A program made the translations under genes and the position numbers. This document shows positions 1-8,510 of a stretch of DNA of 64,000 bases, one piece after another. Numbering within the stretch: the first letter of the stretch is position 1; the number at the start of each line of letters is the position of its first letter. The notes beneath the pieces were generated by a model. It worked only from the letters and a program-made list of their open reading frames with translations, searched no databases and was not told the DNA's origin. The DNA comes from Pseudomonas putida W15Oct28. Its GTDB lineage: Bacteria > Pseudomonadota > Gammaproteobacteria > Pseudomonadales > Pseudomonadaceae. The stretch is from positions 62,001-126,000 of the forward strand of contig NZ_JENB01000008.1 of the NCBI RefSeq assembly GCF_000708715.2, in the 5' to 3' direction.

Positions 1-102
1 CGACAGGGTCAGCATGATGCTGCCGTCGAGGTTGGTGATGCTCAGGTTGACCCGGTATTCGGGGGCGAATGCAGCACTGATTCGGTCGAAAGGGTTATTC
101 AT
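1..102 (-). CDS. N-terminal fragment of a small uncharacterised protein (possibly DUF3509)
   Basis: Thirty-four codons are visible from an ATG at 102 on the minus strand to the window edge, with no stop. The peptide starts MNNPFDRISAAFAPEYRV and continues with a hydrophilic beta-like stretch (NLDGSIMLTLS). The opening, with a short amphipathic helix followed by 'AFAPEYRV', resembles small Pseudomonas DUF3509 proteins from memory, but too little is visible to be sure. It is divergent from tadG, about 140 nt away. No function can be inferred. Confidence 0.45.
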   Translation of the reverse strand, partial: MNNPFDRISAAFAPEYRVNLSITNLDGSIMLTLS

Positions 103-244
103 GCCTGGGGGCCTGCTAAGAATGTCTGCAGAAATTGACCGGGCACTGCGAGGTTGGTTCCTGGCAGGCAATTAGCCATTATCGCAACTACACTCCTTGA
201 ATCGCAGCCGCGACGCATGGCCAGTGGCCGGCAAAGGAGTGCCC

Positions 245-2167
245 GTGGTTCCCTCATCTGCTGCCCGTCAACGTGGCGCAATCGGCCTCATGGCGGTGAT
301 TACCCTGGGCCTGGCCCTGTTGTTCATGCTGGTGGTGATCGACAGCGGCCGCCTGTACCTGGAGAAGCGCAAGCTGCAGCGCATTGCCGACATGTCGGCG
401 CTGGAAGCGGCAGGCCAGTTTGCCGTGTGCACCGGCAGCGGGCCCCAGGCCAACGCGATTGCCCGCACCGCCGCCACCCGCAACGGCCATGCGGCCAGCA
501 ACCCGCTGACAGCCAGTTGCGGGTACTTGCAGACCGGCGCCAACAGCTTGCGCACCTTCACCAGTGACAACAATCGCAATGAAGCCATCCGGGTCGATGT
601 GAGCAATACGGTGCCCACCAGTGTTGCGGCGGGGGTGTATAGCCTGGCGCAGGGCAGTGGTGTGCCGTTGACCACGACCTTGCAGGCACATGCGGTGGCA
701 TCGTCGCCTTTGCCGCCGCAGGCGATGTTGAGTATTCGGACCACGCTGGCGACCGTCGATTCGCGGCAGTCGGTTTTGCTCAATGCGCTGCTCGGCGCCT
801 TGGGGGGCGGCGCGCAACTTGATCTGGCGGGATGGAAAGGGCTTGCTGCCACGGACATCAATTTGCTCAGTTACATTGACGCATTGATGATCGACCTGAA
901 ACTGACTGCCGGTGACTACAAGCAGCTGCTGACTGCCAACGCAACCGCTACCCAACTGGTGCAGGCCGCTATCAAGGTACTACAGCAAAGCGGGGCTGCC
1001 GCCAGTGTGATAACCAACCTGGGCACTGTGGCGTTGGGGATGAGCAACGGCACGCTTCTGCATTTGAACGAGCTACTGAATATCCAGAACGGCACTGCCC
1101 AATCCGGGCTGGATGCCAACATTCAATTGCTGCAACTTGTGCAGGGCGTCATCCTACTGGCGCTCAACGAAAACGCAGTTTCTGTGGACTTACCCATCAG
1201 CGTGCTGGGCCTGGTCAATGGTCGAGTGCGCTTGAAGGTCATTGAACCTATGCAGATGTCGGCGGTGGGTGATCCCCGCAAGGATGAACTGCGCGTGCAA
1301 ACGGCCCAGGTGCGGACGTTGATTTCGTTGGACCTGCCGCTACTCAATACGGTCTTGGGATTGGCAAATGCAGTACTCAATCTTCTCTCACCCTTGACCA
1401 GCCTGATCAATAGTTTGCTCAGCCTCGATTTGTCCTCTTTGCTTTGCCTGTCGTGTACCCGCAGTGATATCCAGCTCGTTCCGGATGCATTGAAGATAGA
1501 CATTGGCCTGATGGGCGCTGAGGCGACAGCACGGTTGAATCCGCAAGCTTCAGACACTTTCAATTGCGCCCCCAAGCGTTTGACCGCTCAAACCCAAAGT
1601 TCTGCAGCCAAAATTGCAATAGGTCGCTTTGCCTCGCCAGACGCCTTCTTCATCAATGGCACCACCGAGGTCAAGGCGCTGCCTTTGGTTGATATCGGTA
1701 CGAAAAAGTGTGGTTTGCTGGGTTGCGATGCACGTGTTCCATTCGGTGGCGGTGGTCTGGGCCTTCGCGTCGATACCAAGGTTCTGGGCAGCGGTGCATC
1801 AGAGCGCGCGCTGGTCTTCCAATCGCCCTCCAGCACCCCGCCCAACATCGGCCAGGCTCCGTTCTTCCTGAAAATGAAGACAGCCAACGACAACGTTGTC
1901 GGCAGCCTCAGCGACACCCTGTCGGGCGTACATCTGGAAGCCTATAAACCCATCGGCAACAGCGGTCTTGGCACAGTGTTGGTGATCGTCTCCAACGTAC
2001 TCAACGAGATAACGGGCATCGTTAATGCCCTGATCAAAAACCTGCTCAGCCCGTTGCTCGATCCTATCGTTAACGGGCTGCTCAAGGTATTGGGCATCGA
2101 CCTGGTCAGCGCCGAAGTCGGCGCCAACCTCAGTTGCTCCAGCGGCCGCGCTCAGCTGGCGCTGTAG
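245..2167 (+). CDS. tadG: TadG-like Flp pilus assembly protein
   Basis: A 640-residue protein whose N-terminus (RQRGAIGLMAVITLG...) is the TadE/TadG-type pseudopilin-like region: a short basic segment, one hydrophobic helix at about residues 12-34, then the DSGRLYLEKRKLQ motif that follows the helix in TadG proteins. The rest is a long, probably periplasmic part rich in L, N, S and V. In Tad systems TadG is a minor pilin-like, envelope-anchored factor needed for fibre assembly. I place the start at GTG 245, five nt after AAAGGAG; a TTG at 197 and a GTG at 239 are in frame but lack a well-spaced site. The gene stands alone on the plus strand, and its last 16 nt overlap the 3' end of the converging sensor kinase gene. 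Confidence 0.85.
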   Translation: MVPSSAARQRGAIGLMAVITLGLALLFMLVVIDSGRLYLEKRKLQRIADMSALEAAGQFAVCTGSGPQANAIARTAATRNGHAASNPLTASCGYLQTGANSLRTFTSDNNRNEAIRVDVSNTVPTSVAAGVYSLAQGSGVPLTTTLQAHAVASSPLPPQAMLSIRTTLATVDSRQSVLLNALLGALGGGAQLDLAGWKGLAATDINLLSYIDALMIDLKLTAGDYKQLLTANATATQLVQAAIKVLQQSGAAASVITNLGTVALGMSNGTLLHLNELLNIQNGTAQSGLDANIQLLQLVQGVILLALNENAVSVDLPISVLGLVNGRVRLKVIEPMQMSAVGDPRKDELRVQTAQVRTLISLDLPLLNTVLGLANAVLNLLSPLTSLINSLLSLDLSSLLCLSCTRSDIQLVPDALKIDIGLMGAEATARLNPQASDTFNCAPKRLTAQTQSSAAKIAIGRFASPDAFFINGTTEVKALPLVDIGTKKCGLLGCDARVPFGGGGLGLRVDTKVLGSGASERALVFQSPSSTPPNIGQAPFFLKMKTANDNVVGSLSDTLSGVHLEAYKPIGNSGLGTVLVIVSNVLNEITGIVNALIKNLLSPLLDPIVNGLLKVLGIDLVSAEVGANLSCSSGRAQLAL

Positions 2168-4797
2168 AGCGGCAACCACACCCGCAAGCACGCACCCTCG
2201 TTGCCGTTGTGCGCTTCCAGCCGGCCGCCCATGGCTTCGACGATGCTGTGGCTGACCGACAAACCGAGGCCGGTGCCCATGCCGGCGGGCTTGGTGGTGA
2301 AGAACGGTTCGAAGATGCGTTCGAGCAGGCGCGGGTCGATGCCGCCGCCGTTGTCTTCCACCTGCAGGCACAGTTGCCCTTCTTCGACGCGCTGGCTCAC
2401 GCTGATCCGCGGCTTGGCAACCCGCCGTTCGAGCAGCGCATCACGGGCGTTGACCAGCAGGTTGATCAGTACCTGTTCGAGCTGGTCCTCATGGCCCAGC
2501 ACTTCCGGGCACAGGTCGGGTTCTTCGATGTGCAATGCCACGCCTTTGCCGCTCAACCCTTCTGCCAGCAACCCCAGCGCACCGTGCACCGCTACCCAGG
2601 CAGCGAACACATGCTGTTCGACCTCGGAGCGGCGCCCATAGGTGCGCAGGTGCTCCACCAGATGCGCCACGCGCTCGACCTGGGCGTCGATGCGCTGCAG
2701 CTTGCCCGTCACATACTCGGCATCCACCTCACCGCTTTCCAGGCGCTTGAGGGTATTGACCAGCGCCAGGCGCATGGTGCTCAACGGCTGGTTGATTTCA
2801 TGCACCAAACCGGTTGCCAGCTCGCCCAGTGTGGCCATCTTGGCCCCTTGCAGCAGTTGCTGCTGGCTGTGGCGTACTTCGGTGTTGTCGCGCCCCACCG
2901 CCTGCACTTCCTGCAACTGGCCGTGCTCATCGAACAGGCCACGCTCGGCCCACACCCACCACGCTGTTCTGCGCCCGGGCAGTTGCAGGCAGATTTCGGC
3001 ACTGGCCAAGGGCTGCTCGGGCGTCAACCGCGCCAGGCGCTGGAGAAAGGCCGCACGTTGGCTGTCGGATAGCCACTGACCAAGGTTCATGCCTGTCAAT
3101 TGTTGCGGCGCGCACTCCAGCTGTTCGGCAAGCGGGTGATTGCCAAACAGCAGTTCAAGGTCTGGGCGGTAGCGGCAGATCATGGCCGGTGAGTCTTCTA
3201 CCAGCACCCGGTAACGCTCCTCGCTCTGGCGTACTTGCTCGGCCGCCTCGGTCGCTTCGCTGACGTCCAGCCACAGGCCGACGGCCTCGACAGGCTGGCC
3301 CAGGTCGTCACGCAGCAGGCGGGCTTCGTCCAGTATCCAGTGGTAGCGGCCAAGGTGGTCGCGCAGGCGGTAGCGGCTGCGGGCCTGGCCGTCGCGCAAC
3401 AGCGTGCGGGTGCGCTCCAGCCACAACCAGCGGTCGTCGGGGTGCAGCGTCTGGCCTGGCTGGCGGGCCTGTTCGCTGTCCGGCTCCCAGCCCAGCAGTG
3501 GCGTCAGGCTGGCGCTGAAGAACTCACTGTGCAGCGCGCCTTCGGCATAGCGCTGGACGTAGATCACTGCGGGGGAGCTGGCGATCAGGTTTTCCAGCCG
3601 GGCGCGCGCGGCCCCGGCTTGTAGCTCCTGGGCCTTCAACGCGCTGATGTCGAGCAAAAAACCCTGAGCCTGACGGCCTTGCAACTGGCCTGCCCACTGT
3701 AGCCAGCGCGGGCTGGCCAGGCTGTTGGCGGGCAGAAGGCGCAGGCTCAGGTTCAAGGCAGTGCCTTCGCGCAGTTGCTCCAGCGCCATGCGTGCGGCTT
3801 CGCGGTCGGCCGGGTGTACCCGGCCCAGCCATTGCTCGGCGGTGGCTTCAGGCGGTACGCCCAGGCGCAAGGCCAGGGCCGGGTCAAACTGCAGCGGCCC
3901 CTGCAGGGGCCATGACCACCAGCCAGCGCCCAGTTGCTGTTGCAGTTCATCCAGGTGGCGTGAACGTAGCCGCAACTGGTGCTGGCGCAGGCGAGTGAGC
4001 AGGGGTTCGATCAGCGCTTGCAGCAGGACAGCGACCGTTTCGCTGGTCGGCGGCCGTGGCGCGCCCGCGCACAGCAACCAGGCCTGCACGGTATGGCCGT
4101 GCAGGTAGGGCACGGCCAGCAATGGCAAACCGGCGCACGATGGCTGCAACAGCGGGTTTCCAGCAGCTACTTCGCGGCCCCGTGGCGGTAGTGTTTGCAG
4201 CCAGGGGCGCAAGCGCTCGTCCTCGGCCCAGGGCCAGTCGTTGTCGCTGCAGGTGTAGGTGTACCAGCCACTATCGCCCGGCAGCATCAGGCGCACAGAG
4301 CCGGCATGCCAGTGCTCGGCCAGCTGCTGCAGTTGTTCGGTGGCCGTCTGCAACAGGCGTTCTTCGTCGCAATCACGCAGGCTGCGGCCAAGCTCCGCTG
4401 CCAGCTTCTGCTGGGTCAGGCGATGGCCGTGCTGCTCGCGTTCGCCCAGCAGGTCACCGATATCGAACACCTGCAGCAGCCAGCCATCGGCCTGCCGCTG
4501 GAGCCAGCCACGGGTGTGCAGGGCAGGGCCGTGCACGGTCGTAAAATCAAGGTCCAGCGGTTGCCCCTGCCAGTCAGCGGGGGGGCCTTCAAGCACCAGC
4601 CAGCTTTGCCGTTGCAGGTAGTCATGTACGCGGGGGGCGCTGTGCGAACTGGCAGGCAGCACCGTGCGCAAGGGCCCGGCCAGGCGCAGCACGTGCCCCT
4701 GGTCATCCAGCCAGAGTTGCAACCCCACCGCTTGCGGGGCCAGCTCTGCCTGCGCGGTGGCCGGGCCGCCCAACCAGCGATCCAACAAGCCGCTCAT
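2152..4797 (-). CDS. Soluble multi-PAS sensor histidine kinase of the tad locus (PprA-like position)
   Basis: An 881-residue sensor kinase without evident membrane segments. The first 270 residues look GAF/PAS-like. They are followed by three PAS-type segments (about 275-390, 395-515, 520-640), each ending in the usual link to the next. The H-box LVHEINQPL puts the phosphoacceptor at H666; N-box (NLLVNARD), G1 (DNGGGID) and G2 (GMGTGLGL) motifs of the ATPase domain are intact, so it should be active. Its ATG overlaps the tadE stop (ATGA), so the two are translationally coupled. In P. aeruginosa the tad locus is controlled by the PprA-PprB pair; position suggests the same role here, but the domain count and partner are different or unproven. 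Confidence 0.88.
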   Translation of the reverse strand: MSGLLDRWLGGPATAQAELAPQAVGLQLWLDDQGHVLRLAGPLRTVLPASSHSAPRVHDYLQRQSWLVLEGPPADWQGQPLDLDFTTVHGPALHTRGWLQRQADGWLLQVFDIGDLLGEREQHGHRLTQQKLAAELGRSLRDCDEERLLQTATEQLQQLAEHWHAGSVRLMLPGDSGWYTYTCSDNDWPWAEDERLRPWLQTLPPRGREVAAGNPLLQPSCAGLPLLAVPYLHGHTVQAWLLCAGAPRPPTSETVAVLLQALIEPLLTRLRQHQLRLRSRHLDELQQQLGAGWWSWPLQGPLQFDPALALRLGVPPEATAEQWLGRVHPADREAARMALEQLREGTALNLSLRLLPANSLASPRWLQWAGQLQGRQAQGFLLDISALKAQELQAGAARARLENLIASSPAVIYVQRYAEGALHSEFFSASLTPLLGWEPDSEQARQPGQTLHPDDRWLWLERTRTLLRDGQARSRYRLRDHLGRYHWILDEARLLRDDLGQPVEAVGLWLDVSEATEAAEQVRQSEERYRVLVEDSPAMICRYRPDLELLFGNHPLAEQLECAPQQLTGMNLGQWLSDSQRAAFLQRLARLTPEQPLASAEICLQLPGRRTAWWVWAERGLFDEHGQLQEVQAVGRDNTEVRHSQQQLLQGAKMATLGELATGLVHEINQPLSTMRLALVNTLKRLESGEVDAEYVTGKLQRIDAQVERVAHLVEHLRTYGRRSEVEQHVFAAWVAVHGALGLLAEGLSGKGVALHIEEPDLCPEVLGHEDQLEQVLINLLVNARDALLERRVAKPRISVSQRVEEGQLCLQVEDNGGGIDPRLLERIFEPFFTTKPAGMGTGLGLSVSHSIVEAMGGRLEAHNGNEGACLRVWLPLYSAS

Positions 4798-5258
4798 AGT
4801 TGCAAGCTCGCTTCGGCCCGCAGGCGATCGGGCAGACGCGGCACCTCACCGATCAGCGGCAGGACCAGCATCGGCAGCACGTTGGTCAGTTTCGTTTTGG
4901 GGTAGTTGATGGTCACGGTCAGCAATTTGTTGGCGCCCAGGGTTACCTGCGCGTCACTGGCGGGCTGGAAGTTGAAGGCGGCGGGCATCCACTGCAACTG
5001 TTGGCCGATGACCTGGTGGGCCAGGTTCTGCACATCGGTGGTGTAGCTGGCGCTATTCGGGTCCAGGGCCACGCAGCGCCGCACGGCCTCGGCGCTGGCC
5101 TGGTTGAATGACTGCAGCATCAGCATGGGCAGGGTGTAGCTGACCAGGCCGTAGAACACCGCAAAAAAAATCATGAATACGGCCGCGAACTCAATGGCTG
5201 CCGCGCCTTTCTGCCGTTTTGCCGGGCCTGCTTTCATGATTGCGTCTACCCTGACCAT
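4794..5258 (-). CDS. tadE: TadE-like pseudopilin
   Basis: A 154-residue protein with the TadE signature near the N-terminus: KRQKGAAAIEFAAVF followed by a hydrophobic helix (about residues 16-40). The G..AIEF arrangement is the prepilin-peptidase recognition site of TadE/F pseudopilins, with cleavage after the Gly and Glu at +5. The mature part is a small periplasmic domain. ATG 5258 was chosen because AGGA lies four nt upstream; ATG 5237 is possible. TadE is a minor pseudopilin needed for Flp fibre biogenesis and is probably processed by the FppA peptidase encoded divergently next door. The stop codon overlaps the start of the sensor kinase gene. Confidence 0.87.
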   Translation of the reverse strand: MVRVDAIMKAGPAKRQKGAAAIEFAAVFMIFFAVFYGLVSYTLPMLMLQSFNQASAEAVRRCVALDPNSASYTTDVQNLAHQVIGQQLQWMPAAFNFQPASDAQVTLGANKLLTVTINYPKTKLTNVLPMLVLPLIGEVPRLPDRLRAEASLQL

Positions 5259-5306
5259 GAGTCCTGAGTAACAGCATAGAACCGATCGACGAACAGGGAT
5301 GGCCAT

Positions 5307-5735
5307 TTGCCTATGCATAGCCTTGCAGTGCTCGTCTGGCTGGTGTTGTGCGCTGGGCAGGATGCCTGGGAGCGGCAGATTTCCAATGTCCTGACGCTCG
5401 GTGTTGCCGCCTGTGCGCTGGTTTGGTTGCTGGCCACCGGGCACAGTTGGCTGGGCGCGCAGGGCAGCGACGCCGCCCTGGCTTTCGTCATCGTCCTGTT
5501 ACTTACGCTGCCTGGCTACATGCTCGGGCAGTTTGGGGCTGGTGACGTCAAACTGCTCGGCGCGCTGGCGTTGGCCTCCAGCCTGGACCACGTGCTGGGC
5601 ACCTTTATCGGCGCCGGTGTGGCACTGGTTGCATGGCAGCTGTTGCGGCGCAAAGTACGCCAGCCTGGGGAGAAAAAGCCGTTTGCGCCTTTCTTGCTGG
5701 CCGGCTTTGCCCTTTCCCTTGCCTGGGTTGGCTAA
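5307..5735 (+). CDS. fppA: Prepilin peptidase, CpaA/TadV/FppA type
   Basis: A small (about 140 residues) polytopic membrane protein of the A24 aspartic prepilin peptidase family, lacking the N-methylation domain of PilD. The two catalytic aspartates are visible: the first in the cytoplasmic loop after helix 1 (GQDAWERQISN), the second in the GxGD motif (GAGDVK). It should cleave the Flp pilin and the TadE/TadG pseudopilins at G^xxxxE sites. A TTG at 5307 or the ATG at 5313 may be the start; AGGG at about 5295-5298 fits the TTG better, but the ATG begins a cleaner N-terminus. It is divergent from tadE and convergent with the DUF3613 gene. Confidence 0.88.
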   Translation: MPMHSLAVLVWLVLCAGQDAWERQISNVLTLGVAACALVWLLATGHSWLGAQGSDAALAFVIVLLLTLPGYMLGQFGAGDVKLLGALALASSLDHVLGTFIGAGVALVAWQLLRRKVRQPGEKKPFAPFLLAGFALSLAWVG

Positions 5736-5747
5736 GCCTGCGGCCGC

Positions 5748-6011
5748 TTAGTTGTTGCGCTCTGCCATCTTGGTCCAGCGGTAGAAGTCGGGGATTTCGT
5801 ACTTGTAGGTGTCCAGCCAGCGCTGCATGGACTGGTCACGTTCCCGCGCGGTTTGCACCTGCAGGCGCCTGGATGCCTGCTCACCGCTGGACTGCACGCG
5901 CAACAGCCGTTCGGTGGCCGTCTCGTCCAGAGGGGCATGGCGCGGGTATTCCTCGGCCAGCAACGTTGCGCTGCCTACGCAGCAGGCCAGTAGCATCACG
6001 TACTTGATCAT
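5748..6011 (-). CDS. DUF3613 secreted small protein of the tad operon
   Basis: An 87-residue protein with a Sec signal peptide (MIKYVMLLACCVGSATLLA, cleavage near residue 19) and a charged mature part ending in a W/Y-rich segment (RWLDTYKYEIPDFYRWTKM). This length and composition match the DUF3613 family, which in Pseudomonas is found mostly beside tad genes. Function is unknown; the position after tadD suggests a periplasmic accessory of pilus assembly. The ATG at 6011 follows GGAGGTGATC, an excellent ribosome binding site; the GTG at 6017 lies inside that site and is unlikely. It is the last gene of the rcpC-to-tadD operon. Confidence 0.8.
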   Translation of the reverse strand: MIKYVMLLACCVGSATLLAEEYPRHAPLDETATERLLRVQSSGEQASRRLQVQTARERDQSMQRWLDTYKYEIPDFYRWTKMAERNN

Positions 6012-6026
6012 GATCACCTCCGCGTA

Positions 6027-6728
6027 TCAATTGACCATCATGTCCGGGGCCCTGGCCGATGCAATCGGGCCTCGGCCGCCGGCCTTGATCTTGCCGGCGC
6101 GCGCCTGGGCTTCGGCAAATTGCCCGGCTTTGAGCTGCAACCGGCCGACCAGGTCGGTGGCCTGCTGCCAGTTGTCCTGCACCAACGCCAAGGTCACCAG
6201 GTTGACCGCAGACAGCGTGTTGTCGTCCTTCAGTTCGATTGCCGTCAGCAACTCGAAGCGCGCCTGGTCATAGCGCCCCAGGTTCATCAGCACCACGCCA
6301 AGGTCGTTGCGCACCCGTTGGTCGGTAGGCGCAAGCCGTACGGCGCGTTGCAGGTTCTGCAGGGCCTGTACGTCGTCACCGCGGGCCGAGGCCAGTTGGC
6401 CCAGGCCATGTTCGCCTTCGGCAGCCAGGCAACCGCCAAGCAGGCTGCGGTACAAGGGCTCGGCTTCGCTGAGGCCAAGCAGCCGTGACACCTTGGCCTT
6501 GCGCAGGCGCACCTGGTCGAAGGTGTCGGGCAGTTGCTGCAGGTGGGCAAGGCTGGCGTGCGGGCGACCGTCGTTGAGCATTTCGTCTGCCAGGTTCAGT
6601 GCCAGTTGCTGATCGGCGTCCGGCTTGCTGCAACTGGCGGTGGCGAACAACTGGCGCAGGCCTTCGGGCTGTTGCCCGGCGCATCCGGTCAAAAGCACCA
6701 GGCTTGCGCACAACAGGATTGTCTTCAT
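6027..6728 (-). CDS. tadD: TadD, TPR lipoprotein of the Tad pilus
   Basis: A 233-residue lipoprotein: signal peptide with lipobox LTGC (Cys at about residue 16), then TPR-type helical pairs, the clearest being ALQNLQRAVRLAPTDQRVRNDLGVVLMNLGRYDQARFEL at about residues 120-160. TadD proteins are TPR lipoproteins thought to help the RcpA secretin assemble, similar to PilF/PilW pilotins. The ATG at 6728 has AGGAC nine nt upstream. It follows tadC with a 10-nt gap and precedes the DUF3613 gene by 15 nt, so it is within the same operon. Confidence 0.87.
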   Translation of the reverse strand: MKTILLCASLVLLTGCAGQQPEGLRQLFATASCSKPDADQQLALNLADEMLNDGRPHASLAHLQQLPDTFDQVRLRKAKVSRLLGLSEAEPLYRSLLGGCLAAEGEHGLGQLASARGDDVQALQNLQRAVRLAPTDQRVRNDLGVVLMNLGRYDQARFELLTAIELKDDNTLSAVNLVTLALVQDNWQQATDLVGRLQLKAGQFAEAQARAGKIKAGGRGPIASARAPDMMVN

Positions 6729-6738
6729 CAATCAGTCC

Positions 6739-7626
6739 TCATGGGCTCAACGCCCGCGCCAATGCAGAAAAGCCTGGCCCGGCAAGGACAATGAGCAAGG
6801 CCGGAAACAGGAACACCATCATCACTGCCGACATCTTTGCCGACATCATCGATACCCGTTCTTGCAGGCGGGTCAGGCGACGGTCGTCGAGCAGCGCCTT
6901 CAGTGCCTGCAACGACTTCATCGCGCCGCTGCCCTGTGTCAGCAACTGGCGCAGGATCACGCAGGTATCGGTGAATTCATCCACAGCCAGTAGCTGGGCG
7001 ACCTTTTCCAGCTCCGGGCCCAGCGCCATGCCCGAATCCACCCGCTGCAGCACCTGGCGCAGCTCTGCGCTGATGTGCGGGATCAGTGTCCGGCCTTCGT
7101 GGCTGAGCACGCGCAGGGCCTGTTCAACGGCCAGGCCGGTCTCGAAGAGAATCCGCAGCAAGGGGATCAGCAGGCTGACCTCTTCTGCGATGCGCCGCTG
7201 GCGACGGGCCGCAGCCACGGCCAACAGGCGCTTGGGCAGCAGGTAACCGACGCCCAGCGCGCACAATGGCCAAACCATCCAGCCGGCCGCGGCGCTGCCC
7301 TTGAACCCCTGTTGCAACAGCAGCGTCAGCGCCACGGCCAGCAGCGGCAAGCCCAGCTGAAGTGCGGCAAACAGGGCGCGCTGGCGGCTGCGGCGCCAGC
7401 CGATACGCTCGAGCAGGGCCTGGCTTTCACTGTCGAACTTCTGTAGCCGCTGCCCCCATTGGCTGCTGCCCAGCCAGTGCAACCAGTCGCCCAGGCGCTC
7501 GTCGCGGGTCAGCCGCCCTTGCAGCCGTCGGGTCACCAGTGCCCGGGCGCGCCACTGGCGAACAGCCTGCAGGCCAAACAGGCTGGCGGCGATGAACAGG
7601 CACAGGGCGCAGATCAGCAAGGCCAT
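6739..7626 (-). CDS. tadC: TadC inner-membrane platform protein
   Basis: A 295-residue member of the GspF/T2SF family. It has a hydrophobic N-terminal helix (LLICALCLFIAASLFGLQ), two central helices, the conserved cytoplasmic T2SF domain (about residues 140-265, with EEVSLLIPLLRILFETGLAVEQAL and GSGAMKSLQALK), and a C-terminal helix. With TadB it forms the platform that couples the TadA ATPase to pilin polymerisation. The start was moved to ATG 7626 because GGAG lies just upstream and this leaves a 2-nt gap after the tadB stop; the longer reading frame only extends into tadB. Confidence 0.9.
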   Translation of the reverse strand: MALLICALCLFIAASLFGLQAVRQWRARALVTRRLQGRLTRDERLGDWLHWLGSSQWGQRLQKFDSESQALLERIGWRRSRQRALFAALQLGLPLLAVALTLLLQQGFKGSAAAGWMVWPLCALGVGYLLPKRLLAVAAARRQRRIAEEVSLLIPLLRILFETGLAVEQALRVLSHEGRTLIPHISAELRQVLQRVDSGMALGPELEKVAQLLAVDEFTDTCVILRQLLTQGSGAMKSLQALKALLDDRRLTRLQERVSMMSAKMSAVMMVFLFPALLIVLAGPGFSALARALSP

Positions 7627-7628
7627 GG

Positions 7629-8510
7629 TCACAGGCTCCTCATCATGCGCCACAGCACCAGGCAACCGAGCGCCTGCAAGGCGAAGGCCAGCAACAGCAT
7701 CATCTGGCCGCTGCTGTCGCGCCACATGGCCAACAGGTAATGCGGGTTGGCCATCATGAAGTAGCCGACCATGGCCAGCGGCAACGAGCCGAGAATGATC
7801 GCGGTGATGCGGGTTTCGCCGGTCATCGCCTTGAGCTGACGCACCCCTTGCTCCCGCTCGCGGATCAGCTTGATCAGGTTTTCCATCAGCTCGCTGGCAT
7901 TGCCACCGTAGCGCTGGTTGATGCGCAAGCCGAGGGCGAACAGCCGCAGTTCATCCTGCTTGTGCAGTTCGGCCAGCTCGCTCACGGCATCCTCAAGCGC
8001 CACACCCAACTGTACGTTGCGCCGCACCCGCGCCATGGCTGAGCGCAGGGGGTCGCGGCTGCTGTCGATACCGCCCAGCACCGCGTCATTGAGGGTGCGG
8101 CCGGCCTTGAGGCTGCGAACGCTGTAGTCCAGCAGGCTGGGTAATTGTTCGACGATTTGCCGCATCTGCCGGCGGCTTTGCCAGCTCAGGATGAGGTACG
8201 CCAGGGTTGGCAGGCCGATCAGCAGCATCAACGCGGCCACCCAGCCGGCAACGATCAGCGCCAGCAGCACCACGCCCAGCCACGCCAGCAACCAGCGTTG
8301 TGGCTCGAAGTCGATGGCCCCCAAGCCGGCGCGCTGCAGCAGGGAATCCAGCCATTCGCGCCGGGCGGTGCCATTGCGCACAATGCTGAACGCCCGCCCC
8401 AGGCGTTGCAGGATGCGTTCTTCGTGCCGCTTGTACAGGCCCCGGCGCAGCAGCAGCAAGGCCACGCCCAGCAACAGCGGGGACAGTGCCAGCAGCACGG
8501 GGCCGGTCAC
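7629..8510 (-). CDS. tadB: TadB inner-membrane platform protein
   Basis: A 293-residue T2SF-family protein paralogous to TadC. It has an N-terminal hydrophobic segment (VLLALSPLLLGVALLLL), a helix pair at about residues 75-115, a T2SF cytoplasmic domain (QLPSLLDYSVRSLKAGRTLNDA ... ELAELHKQDELRLFALGLRINQRYGGNASELMENL) and a C-terminal helix pair. It should form, with TadC, the membrane platform for Flp assembly. I chose the GTG at 8510 because it overlaps the tadA stop by four nt (GTGA), the usual coupling in this operon, and gives the normal family length. Confidence 0.9.
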   Translation of the reverse strand: MTGPVLLALSPLLLGVALLLLRRGLYKRHEERILQRLGRAFSIVRNGTARREWLDSLLQRAGLGAIDFEPQRWLLAWLGVVLLALIVAGWVAALMLLIGLPTLAYLILSWQSRRQMRQIVEQLPSLLDYSVRSLKAGRTLNDAVLGGIDSSRDPLRSAMARVRRNVQLGVALEDAVSELAELHKQDELRLFALGLRINQRYGGNASELMENLIKLIREREQGVRQLKAMTGETRITAIILGSLPLAMVGYFMMANPHYLLAMWRDSSGQMMLLLAFALQALGCLVLWRMMRSL